Part shown: piece by piece, positions 1 through 8,593 of the stretch
Numbering within the stretch: the first letter of the stretch is position 1
Layout: the number at the start of each line of letters is the position of its first letter
Assembly: GCA_963556145.1 (NCBI GenBank)
Contig: OY744471.1
Location: forward strand, 2,473,590 to 2,537,589
Length of the DNA: 64,000 bases
Source: Hygrocybe punicea
Lineage: Eukaryota > Basidiomycota > Agaricomycetes > Agaricales > Hygrophoraceae
Direction of reading: 5' to 3'
Notes under the pieces: generated by a model
What the model was told of the DNA's origin: nothing
Databases searched by the model: none
Seen by the model: the letters and a program-made list of their open reading frames with translations, nothing else
Made by a program: the position numbers and the translations under genes

Positions 1-3000
1 AGTGTCAAGTACTCTTTTGCCATGACTTGCTTTGATTGACTGCCATCCAACAACAAATCCTTCTTGTCCTTTTGTAATGCAGAGTTCAGTGGCATCATTG
101 TTGCGAAGCATCACAGGCATACCAAGACACAAAGAGAGTTTCCCAGCAAAGTTATCTGTTGCAGCATGTCGCACTTTCCATATCTCTCTTTGTGTATCAA
201 AGTCTATGTCACTGGATTGATGTATAGCATTTGATTTGGACTTGCTTCTCACAGAATCCTTGGCTTTTCCCCACTTATCAATGGAATAGAAGTTGGTCAA
301 GTTCTGGTTGGTGTCAGAAGCAAATCTTTCACATCCAAGAAGATTGATTTGATCCTTTTGTGAGTGAATGCCACATATGATAGGAACATTTCTAAAATTC
401 TTTGTGGCAACATTGGGCTGGTCTGGACGTTTGCCTGCAATTCTGGTTCTCAAAAATTGAATATCCTGTGGAGTACATTTACCATAGCGCATGTTGACAA
501 GGGCAGTTCTGAACAATGCATCCTCAGCTGTTTGGGTTCTCTGTCTCATGTTTTCTCTGAGAATCACAACTGTGGTCACTTGATGCCAGAGTGCTTTTCC
601 AATTGCAGTTTCCTGAGAGTGTGTTGTCAAGGCTGATGTGATCTGAGTGCCAACTGTTCCACTGTACAATGGTGCACCTCCAACTGGTGGTAACTGTGCA
701 AAGTCTCCAGCAAATATCATGTTGATTCCACCAAATGGCATGTCATGAATGTTCAAAGCTTTAGCTAGTCTAGCACTGATTTTGTAGAGATCATGACAAG
801 ACAGCATTGAGACTTCATCAATGAAAATATAGTCAACTCCTTCTAGTCTACCTTTTAGTTGGGCAATGCCCATTGCTTCATTTCTATTTGACATGTTTGG
901 ATTGATGCCCAGGAAGTAGTGATAAGTTGAGCCATTTTGCAAAGCTGCAGATGTACCAGTGGGACCAAGAATTATAAATCTGTGAGACTCATGTACATTG
1001 TCAAAGAAATCAACAACTGCTTTGATGACTTGTGATTTTCCAGTGCCAGCCATTCCAGCAATATTCATTTTCAACTGGTCAATGCTGGAAGATGAAGCAT
1101 GATTTGCAATAATTCTAAAGGCCCTTTTTTGCTCAGTGTTCAAGCTGAATTTGCTAACTGTAGCATCAATTAGCTGTTGTCTCTGTGCATTTGCAGACCT
1201 GAAAGTATGCATCAAGTATGCTTGGTCCACAATCATCACATCATTTTCATTTGGATCAGTATCCATTTTGTGTGAAGTCAACTTTGAGTTTGCAGAAATA
1301 TGTTGATTGCGCTCATCTAGTATCTCTTGTCTCTGTTCTTGGACAACTTGCTTCCATTGAGTACCAGGTTGATTCATTTCAACTTCAAGTGGAGCAGAAT
1401 TTACAGTAATAGAATCATCTGGACATGGATCAAGCCAACCAATATTTCTGACAATGTTTTCAGTGGCATCCATTTGAGCTTTGATCAGTCTACCATGTTG
1501 ACCAAGTTCAGAATATTTGTTAGTGCCATAATCTGCAGAAGTTTTGTCCTGCTCATAATGGTCATCTCCAAAGTCACCACCATTTTGAATGTTGTCATCA
1601 TCCAAGTGTGAAATCATGTCTGAAGTCATAAATTGAGGACAAGTACCATCTAACACTGCTCCTTGTCTAAGCTGAGCAGAATAGTCATCTCTGGCATCAA
1701 GGCATTCATATCTCAGATTAAAGTTGTCCATAATCTCTAATTGTCTAATGGTAAATTCATAATCAGTGAATGCTTCATCCCATGATTCCAGTTCACTTTT
1801 CAGGTCATTGCCAGATCTCCAAGGTTTGAACAGAGTGAGCATTGTGGTGCAATAATATTCTCTGTCTCCTCTATCACGTCTGGGCAATGAACCACCAACA
1901 AAGTTTGGAACAACATGTTTTTTCTTTTCACTGAATTCTATACAGTGTGATTCATATAATGGGTGATCTTCTAGGAAAAGCTTGGTGTCTTCTTGGACAG
2001 ACTCAGTGCTATCAGACTCATTGTCCTCTGAATCACATTCTATGAAATTGTCATCATCTTTGATATTCAAATCATCAAATTCTATGCTCAAGTCATTACT
2101 GGTAGATACATTAGATCTCGAAGTTTTTTTGTGAGTTGCAGTTTGTGGCTCAGATTCCAAGACATCTAATTCATCATCACTGTTTATTTCATCATGAGCT
2201 TTTTGAATGTTTCTCTTGACTCTTTCTGCACCCTGCACCCATTCATATAAATTCATGTCTTCATAATGAGCTGGTCTGTATATATAGTCATGCACAGCAG
2301 ATAGTCCTATGAATTTTCCCTTTTGATTGTGCAGTACAACTTTTTCAGAGTCAACTTGCATGTCATCATTTTCATCAGGATTCCAAGCTTTTTGGACTTC
2401 TCTCACATAGTTTCTCCAATAAACAGGAATGAATTTATGACTGGTATAATGATCAGGGTTGCCAAGCAGATACATTGAAGCCATTGGTCCACCAATTTCA
2501 AGTTTTGCAGTCAAAGCATTAATGATCTGGGTGATGATTTTTCTAGCTTTGTCTTTTCTTTTCATGGATCCACCAAGCATTTCTGAGTTTCTGTCAAACA
2601 CACTTCTAATGGTATCAAATATGCTATATGTTTTCAATCCAGGCTTTGTAATATAGTCAGAAATATATGCTACAATGGCTTTGATTGCAGTACCAGAAAG
2701 AAGACTTGTAATATCAGAATTGCAGCGCAGTAAAAATGTCACAAGCGGTGTCAATGTATTAATCCATGCTTCTCCCTTTTTCATGTTCAATGCACCAGTT
2801 TTTGGGTCTACTTGTGTTGATTCAAACACAGGTCTGGGAAATCTAGCTTTGCATTTACCATGTTTATTCATGCAACTGGGTCTATCTTTTCTCTGAACTT
2901 TCTCATTGTGTGAACTATTTCTGCCACAATTATGTACATTGGAGCGTAAAATCAAATGATCAACAGTGCTTGCAAATCTGTCCCACCATGAATTCACTGA

Positions 3001-6000
3001 TTTGCAGTCATTACAATTGTTGTCACTGTTCACATCATGCTGAATTGTACACATAGGTGGGGGTGCTTCAGGCAGAGTCTGAGTTGGATCTTTATAGCCT
3101 TCTTGTTCAGACTTCTGGTTGACTTTAGCTTTGACTTCATCCATTGTACCAGTCATGAATTCACCAATGTGCACACTTTCTAGATACTGAACAAAAGCTT
3201 GTTGGAAATCTGAATTTGGATCCATTATTCTATCTCTGATTTCCTGAGGTGACAGACATCCCTTGAGCCATAGTAGCATGTGCATGTGAAGAGTGAGACG
3301 TCCTTGTTGCTCCACTGTGCCATAGTATGCCTTGGTGTCACCATAAAAACCAGAATGCTTTGATCCAACTCCAAGGACATGTTTGATAAAAAGTTCTACC
3401 ATAAAGTGGAAGAATCTAGCACCAGCCACTGGATTTTCTGCAATAAGTCTGTACCGCTCATCATATCCTCTAAGCTCTGGTGTAAAGGTTTCTTTGGTAT
3501 CAGCAAAATATAAAGACAGTGGATGCATGTTATCAGCTGGTGAAAATGTGATAAACCATGAAGGTGCACCCACAAAGGACATCAGAGACCAGACTTCATT
3601 TCTCATATATTTTTTGCTTGTGAGTGATCCTTTGACATGACTTCCTACATGATCAATGTCTTTAATTAATTGGAAACATAACTTCTCTTCATCTGTTTCT
3701 GGAGTGACATGTTCACCATTTTCCATTTTTCTAGCAATGTTATTCAACACTCCAAGATCAACATCCATCAATCTTTGTGAAATGTGTTCAAATTTTGCCT
3801 TTTCAGCTAATAAATAGCCACCTGTTGTAGACTCCTTTATTTGCTCATGGTTGAATGCAATCAAAGGAAAGTGTGGATCTTTCTGAAACCTCTTGTCATA
3901 GTACATTAACAAGTGTCTCTTGTGTTTGATTTCTGAAATTTTGCCTTGGATCAATGAGTTACCAATTCCACCAAGGCCATAGGGAAACAACCATGGCATC
4001 ATTTGAGGGAACAAATAAGGATTATTGTAGATGGATTGTGGATCACTCTCATGTCCAATTGCCAGGATTTTTTTATTATCCATCAAATGTTTTAAGGCAA
4101 TGGCTTTTATAACTTTTATACTTTTGGTAGAGTACTCTTCACCTGTGAGACCATGAACTACAAATGGACACATGCCTGTCTCAGTCCCTTCTTCCTCTTC
4201 CATGTCATTAACAGCAGTAGCTTCTGGGTTTTTGTTGACAAAGGATTGTCTGTACTCTACCACAACTGGTATGTCACTCTCAGGATATTGCTGCAAGTTT
4301 TCTTCTGAAATCTCCAAGTCAAAATAGTCACAATGATTCAGTTTTAACCAGTTCAATGCACTTGCAACTTTGTTTCTTCTAACAAGCAATGGTGTTCTCT
4401 CAAAATCAGACTTGGTAGGCTTACATGGTCCTGTATAGATGAATGCAAGTACTTCATCCAACTCATCAACAGGTGGGGGTAAAATGTCATAAATCTTTGG
4501 AGTTGGATTGGCAAATGTAATAGCATTGGCTCTCATCTTATGCATTCCTGAAGAAACTCTCACAATGCATCTATTGTGTCTCACTCTAGCAATTAACAGT
4601 TGCTCTGCATAAGACAAGTTATTCAATTCATTAGGAATTTGTCCAAGCCATAAACCATTTGCTAGAGACATAGCTGGGCATTTTCCTTTGATCAAAGACT
4701 TGCAACACCTCTTGCAAATGCCATGGAGATCTTTCATTACTATAGGGCTATCTGAAGATTCAATTGGATCATTTATTGAGAAGCGCTCTTTTTGAGTGAT
4801 ACCAGATTGTTTCAAACAACTTAAATTCAAGTCTGTGTAGCTTTGCAATTGAGAGACTGGAGTCAATCTTCCACAGACAGCACAACCAGATTCAATAAAT
4901 TTGTTGGGAGAGGTATTACCACAAAATCCTGAAATAATAGTATGTTGCAATTTTGTTGAACGTGGATCAGGAGGGAATTGAATATTATCTCTATATGTTT
5001 GAACAGCCATCTGATTTGTTTGTGCATGCTGCTCAGGGTGGTTCATGGTATGTCTTCTAACTGCATTTAGTGTGTGTTGCAGATGCTTGTCATGATGATC
5101 AACCTTGAATTTTATAACAGCTGCAAGGTTTTGTGTTGCATGCTTCTCAGGATGTTCTATGTGAAATTTTTGTACAGCTGCAAGGTTTTGTGTTGCATGT
5201 TTCTCAGGATGTTCCAGATGAAATTTCTGGACAGCTGCCAGATTTTGTTTGCCATGTTTCTCTGGATTTTCACTCTGAAATTTCTGCACAGCTGCCAGAT
5301 TTTGTTTGCTATGTTTCTCTGAGTTTTCACTCTGAAATTTCTGCACAGCTGCTAGATGTTGTTTGGCATGCTTATCAGGATTTTCACTCTGAAATCTTTG
5401 TACAGCTGCCAGATTTTGTTTTGCATGCTTGTCAGGATTTTGACTCTGAAATTTTTGTACAGCTGCCAGATTTTGCTTTGCATGTTTGTCAGGATTTTCA
5501 CTCTGAAATTTTTGTACAGCTGTCAGATTTTGCTTTGCATGTATGTCAGGATTTTCACTCTGAAATTTCTGCACAGCTGCTAGATGTTGTTTGTCATGTT
5601 TCTCTGGATTTTCACTCTGATATTTCTGCACAGCTGCTAGATTTTGTTTGGCATGCTTATCAGGGTGTTCATTGTGAAATTTCTGTACAGCTGCTAGATT
5701 TCGTTGTGCATATTTGTCAGGATGTTGTGCTTTAAACTTATTGACTGCTCTGCCGTTTGAGGTTTTCTTGTGCATTGCAATTGCTTCTTCATCAATAAAT
5801 TCAAAGATTGATACAAATTCAGGACAGTTGGCGCACACATGATTCTGTATTGCAGTTTGAATTGATGCCAGATTCATTTTTGAATGGACAAGAATGCTAT
5901 GATGAGCTGCAATTACTTTCAAATTGGCAATGGTCAACTTTGGAATCAACAATTCAAATGGGTGATTTACAATTACAAGTGATTTTTCAGATGATGGTTC

Positions 6001-6813
6001 CCATGAGAGTGCTTCACTTTTTGGCATGTAAGAGCGGAATTTATATTTAGCTGCATCCATACTGGTTGAAGCAGGCATCAGTTCATGAAATGAGAATACA
6101 TTTGCTTTGCCTCCACCAATGCATTCAATATCAATGTTAGGATTGCAGGATATATTGTCAGACTTGAAAATATCATATAATTTTGAAGTTTTATTGCACA
6201 TATAGTGACCAGCCATTTGAAAAGCTAGAAAATGATGCAGAACTAGGACAAACAGCAGTATTGCTCCATTGGCTAATATAGGTAGTTTGTTTACATATTT
6301 TAAGTAAGCTCTGAAGTCATGTCTTCTAAACAGATTCTGTTGAAGTTTCAACTTAATATACATGCACTTATTAGCAATGCTGGTTGTACAATGATACTCA
6401 GAAAGCAAAACAAACATGTTCAAGAAGATTCTGGCATATAGTTCAAATAGAAAAATTGGATGAGCTGATTTATAACTAGAAAGAACAAATTCAGTGCTGT
6501 TGTGGATATTTGTGATCTGTTCAAGGTTTGGTGATGTGGAGGAAGAAGTGGACTGGAGACCAATATGATGAAATGGGATTAAACTTGGTAAATAAGGGGA
6601 ATTTTCATACTTTTGCAAATTGTCTTTATAAAAATTCAAAGTAACAGGGCATAGAATGACATTGTGTATGACAGAGACAGTTGGTGTGACAGGGACATTT
6701 TGTATGACATTTGCAGGAGGCACAAGGCCAATCCCAGTGACAGCACATTGTGCCCAAGACATTGCAATGATAAAAATCATAAGACATTGTGACATGGATG
6801 ACATTTTTAACAT
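1..6813 (-). CDS. Helitron 1 RepHel transposase (Rep + PIF1 helicase), partial at window edge
   Basis: One minus-strand frame stays open from the 5' flank to base 1, over 2,250 codons, with no stop found. Order: a conserved N-terminal region, a 19-residue repeat block (bases 5061-5745), the Rep nuclease with its His-hydrophobic-His motif (HMHMLLW, near 3280), the Tyr pair region near 2650, an acidic linker (2000-2150), and a PIF1/RecD-type helicase with Walker A (GMAGTGKSQ, near 1040) and Walker B (FIDEVSML, near 825). The gene runs off the left edge just before helicase motif VI. Helitron RepHel proteins nick and unwind DNA for rolling-circle transposition. The start is uncertain: in-frame ATGs lie at 6906, 6813, 6804, 6795, 6780 and 6762, below an in-frame stop at 7003-7005. 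Unlike the other Helitrons here, no frameshift or stop was seen, so this copy may be the active one. Confidence 0.88.
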   Translation of the reverse strand, partial: MLKMSSMSQCLMIFIIAMSWAQCAVTGIGLVPPANVIQNVPVTPTVSVIHNVILCPVTLNFYKDNLQKYENSPYLPSLIPFHHIGLQSTSSSTSPNLEQITNIHNSTEFVLSSYKSAHPIFLFELYARIFLNMFVLLSEYHCTTSIANKCMYIKLKLQQNLFRRHDFRAYLKYVNKLPILANGAILLFVLVLHHFLAFQMAGHYMCNKTSKLYDIFKSDNISCNPNIDIECIGGGKANVFSFHELMPASTSMDAAKYKFRSYMPKSEALSWEPSSEKSLVIVNHPFELLIPKLTIANLKVIAAHHSILVHSKMNLASIQTAIQNHVCANCPEFVSIFEFIDEEAIAMHKKTSNGRAVNKFKAQHPDKYAQRNLAAVQKFHNEHPDKHAKQNLAAVQKYQSENPEKHDKQHLAAVQKFQSENPDIHAKQNLTAVQKFQSENPDKHAKQNLAAVQKFQSQNPDKHAKQNLAAVQRFQSENPDKHAKQHLAAVQKFQSENSEKHSKQNLAAVQKFQSENPEKHGKQNLAAVQKFHLEHPEKHATQNLAAVQKFHIEHPEKHATQNLAAVIKFKVDHHDKHLQHTLNAVRRHTMNHPEQHAQTNQMAVQTYRDNIQFPPDPRSTKLQHTIISGFCGNTSPNKFIESGCAVCGRLTPVSQLQSYTDLNLSCLKQSGITQKERFSINDPIESSDSPIVMKDLHGICKRCCKSLIKGKCPAMSLANGLWLGQIPNELNNLSYAEQLLIARVRHNRCIVRVSSGMHKMRANAITFANPTPKIYDILPPPVDELDEVLAFIYTGPCKPTKSDFERTPLLVRRNKVASALNWLKLNHCDYFDLEISEENLQQYPESDIPVVVEYRQSFVNKNPEATAVNDMEEEEGTETGMCPFVVHGLTGEEYSTKSIKVIKAIALKHLMDNKKILAIGHESDPQSIYNNPYLFPQMMPWLFPYGLGGIGNSLIQGKISEIKHKRHLLMYYDKRFQKDPHFPLIAFNHEQIKESTTGGYLLAEKAKFEHISQRLMDVDLGVLNNIARKMENGEHVTPETDEEKLCFQLIKDIDHVGSHVKGSLTSKKYMRNEVWSLMSFVGAPSWFITFSPADNMHPLSLYFADTKETFTPELRGYDERYRLIAENPVAGARFFHFMVELFIKHVLGVGSKHSGFYGDTKAYYGTVEQQGRLTLHMHMLLWLKGCLSPQEIRDRIMDPNSDFQQAFVQYLESVHIGEFMTGTMDEVKAKVNQKSEQEGYKDPTQTLPEAPPPMCTIQHDVNSDNNCNDCKSVNSWWDRFASTVDHLILRSNVHNCGRNSSHNEKVQRKDRPSCMNKHGKCKARFPRPVFESTQVDPKTGALNMKKGEAWINTLTPLVTFLLRCNSDITSLLSGTAIKAIVAYISDYITKPGLKTYSIFDTIRSVFDRNSEMLGGSMKRKDKARKIITQIINALTAKLEIGGPMASMYLLGNPDHYTSHKFIPVYWRNYVREVQKAWNPDENDDMQVDSEKVVLHNQKGKFIGLSAVHDYIYRPAHYEDMNLYEWVQGAERVKRNIQKAHDEINSDDELDVLESEPQTATHKKTSRSNVSTSNDLSIEFDDLNIKDDDNFIECDSEDNESDSTESVQEDTKLFLEDHPLYESHCIEFSEKKKHVVPNFVGGSLPRRDRGDREYYCTTMLTLFKPWRSGNDLKSELESWDEAFTDYEFTIRQLEIMDNFNLRYECLDARDDYSAQLRQGAVLDGTCPQFMTSDMISHLDDDNIQNGGDFGDDHYEQDKTSADYGTNKYSELGQHGRLIKAQMDATENIVRNIGWLDPCPDDSITVNSAPLEVEMNQPGTQWKQVVQEQRQEILDERNQHISANSKLTSHKMDTDPNENDVMIVDQAYLMHTFRSANAQRQQLIDATVSKFSLNTEQKRAFRIIANHASSSSIDQLKMNIAGMAGTGKSQVIKAVVDFFDNVHESHRFIILGPTGTSAALQNGSTYHYFLGINPNMSNRNEAMGIAQLKGRLEGVDYIFIDEVSMLSCHDLYKISARLAKALNIHDMPFGGINMIFAGDFAQLPPVGGAPLYSGTVGTQITSALTTHSQETAIGKALWHQVTTVVILRENMRQRTQTAEDALFRTALVNMRYGKCTPQDIQFLRTRIAGKRPDQPNVATKNFRNVPIICGIHSQKDQINLLGCERFASDTNQNLTNFYSIDKWGKAKDSVRSKSKSNAIHQSSDIDFDTQREIWKVRHAATDNFAGKLSLCLGMPVMLRNNDATELCITKGQEGFVVGWQSIKASHGKRVLDT
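5061..5745 (-). repeat. 57-bp tandem repeat inside Helitron 1 coding sequence
   Basis: About twelve 57-bp units, the first degenerate, sit in frame in the Helitron 1 gene. Unit starts are spaced exactly 57 bp (for example 5118, 5175, 5232, 5289 and so on to 5688). Each encodes a 19-residue unit close to AAVQKFQSENPDKHAKQNL. The Helitron at 18.6-27.6 kb has three or four diverged units in the same place, so the repeat is an expanded ancestral motif. Role unknown; the charged, Lys/His-rich composition would suit DNA or protein binding. Confidence 0.9.
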
Positions 6814-8132
6814 TTTTGTGAACAGGTTTATAGTTTTTTTGAAAATCAAAGCTAGATAATAATATGGATATGTCAAATATAGCTGGAAAAGATGTATAAA
6901 AAACATACCAATACAAATTCCAGCACATGTAGTAAAAATCGAAAAAATCCACAAAATTTGGCATTTTAAAGCTATATATGAATATAATATGTAAATATTT
7001 GATCATAGATGGTAAAAGATTCATACCTGAGCTAGAAAGGATCCAATGTAAACCTGTAGGTTAACAAATGAGCTTATACAATCTAAAAAGGTGAAAAAAT
7101 GCAAAGTTTCCACATACTTTGAATGTTGACAGGGAGATTGGCTATCAAATGATAGATTATGTCAACCAATGATTATTTACACCAATAAAAGACATTACCA
7201 GTGCTCCAAGATGCAAAACAGAGCCAGAACAAAGAAAAAGCACAAAAAATTGAAGAATTTTCGACTTTTTTGTCTAAAAAAGGAAATATTATATCAGCAT
7301 TGGACCCTGAATGGTCCGGGCACATCACCTGATCCAGATCGCTGTTTTTCGGAGTCTGAATAAGGAAAACTGAGCTTAAACAAGCCAAAAAGGTGAAAAA
7401 ATGTAAAATTTACACATACTTTGAAAATTGAAAGGGAGATGGGCTATATTATAACAGTTTACATTAACAAACAATATGGTATACAAATTGAAGACATTAC
7501 CAGTGATCCAGGAAACAAAACAGAGCCACAGGAAATAAAAAGCACAAAAATCCGAAGAATTTTTGACTTTTATGTCTAAAAAAGGAAAGCTTATGTCAGC
7601 ATTAGACACTGAATGGTCCGGGCACATCACCTGATCCAGAAAACATTTTTTCGGAGTCTGAATATGAAAAACTGAGCTTAAACGAGCTAAAAAGGTCAAA
7701 AAACTCGGACTTTACGCACTAAATGGGGAAGGTGGTGGTTCAGGTTCAAGAGGCAAAAGCACAATAAGGTTCAAAGTCTGGGTTCAAATGGTGATCTGAC
7801 TAATGATTACATAAGCATGATTACATAAGAAAATTGACCAAAACCAAAATTGAAATACAAAGTGATCTAACCATATTGGGTTTGTTTATTTGTATTTGTT
7901 TGTTATATGGCCAAGTTGAAACATCACTCACAAATGTCCAGTGATAATATTCATAGAAAGCACATTATTTGCCTTTGTTTACATCTGTTTGTATTTGTTT
8001 ACTAAAGCTCAAATAAGACTACCAGGACCAAAACATATGATAAAATGTGTATGAATGTGTTATATAATTATATTTGTAACATGCAATGAATGTTATAATA
8101 ATAAATATGAAATTTAGCAAACGTTCTGTATA
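6814..8132. other. Helitron 1 5' flank with a ~303-bp tandem duplication
   Basis: No convincing gene. Bases about 7070-7372 and 7373-7674 are two direct copies of a ~303-bp unit, and a third begins at 7675 and stops near 7710. Landmarks such as the block ctgaatggtccgggcacatc recur at 7307 and 7610. The unit lies immediately upstream of the Helitron 1 start and could be promoter or 5' terminal sequence. The rest (7711-8132) is AT-rich and I see nothing in it. Confidence 0.6.
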
Positions 8133-8590
8133 ATTGCCTTATATGGTTAGACCAGTCACATGTGACAGTCACTATTGCGATCAGCATAAAATTTGGTATA
8201 TAATATTAAAAATTACCTTATATGGTTAGATTGGTCACATGTGACGTGACACTTAGCCCGAAATGGTTATATTAGTCAGCAGTTCAATTTTCAGCTGATT
8301 CTGATAAGAATTGAAGTCAGTATGAATATTTTGAATATAATTGGAAAGTAGTTTGTATTTTCTGTGACAACCCATATCAGGATGCTTATGTAAGCTTGTC
8401 CAAACATGGCCCCAACATGGTGTTATTTTCTGGTATCAGAAGTAGAATCATATCTCTTGCCCAAAAAATTTTTGTCTATAGGCGATCAACTTTATTAATT
8501 AATTAATCAATTAATTAATTAATTACGAATCCTCACTGAACCAGGTCTGATAAAGAACAAGTCTTTTAATAAATTAAAAGAACTCGTAAA
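8133..8590 (+). repeat. Helitron-associated ~460-bp end repeat, copy 1
   Basis: This block matches 13277-13720 in the same orientation over its whole length with moderate divergence. It contains the repeated phrase ccttatatggttaga followed by the palindrome tcacatgtga (twice here), a run of ttaatt repeats, and finishes in an AT-rich hairpin at 8557-8587. Directly after it, truncated Helitron helicase sequence begins. I read it as the 5' terminal part of a deleted Helitron-type element; that assignment is inference. Confidence 0.65.
8557..8587. other. Hairpin at the 5' junction of truncated Helitron 3
   Basis: Imperfect palindrome: ACAAGT/ACTCGT outer arms and TTTTAA/TTAAAA inner arms around a 3-4 nt loop. 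The same structure with perfect outer arms is at 13687-13717 and a sequence-diverged version is at 53613-53641. All three end in AACTCGTAA immediately before foreign or coding sequence starts. Confidence 0.7.
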
Positions 8591-8593
8591 AAT

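Noticed and set aside
5133..5735. 200-codon plus-strand frame with a regular 19-residue repeat
   Set aside because: Antisense shadow of the 57-bp repeats in the Helitron 1 gene; the minus frame carries the conserved protein.
6762..6813. Signal peptide at the Helitron 1 N-terminus (hydrophobic MIFIIAMSWA stretch)
   Set aside because: The start codon is uncertain and a secreted transposase is implausible; the hydrophobic run is probably non-coding or incidental.
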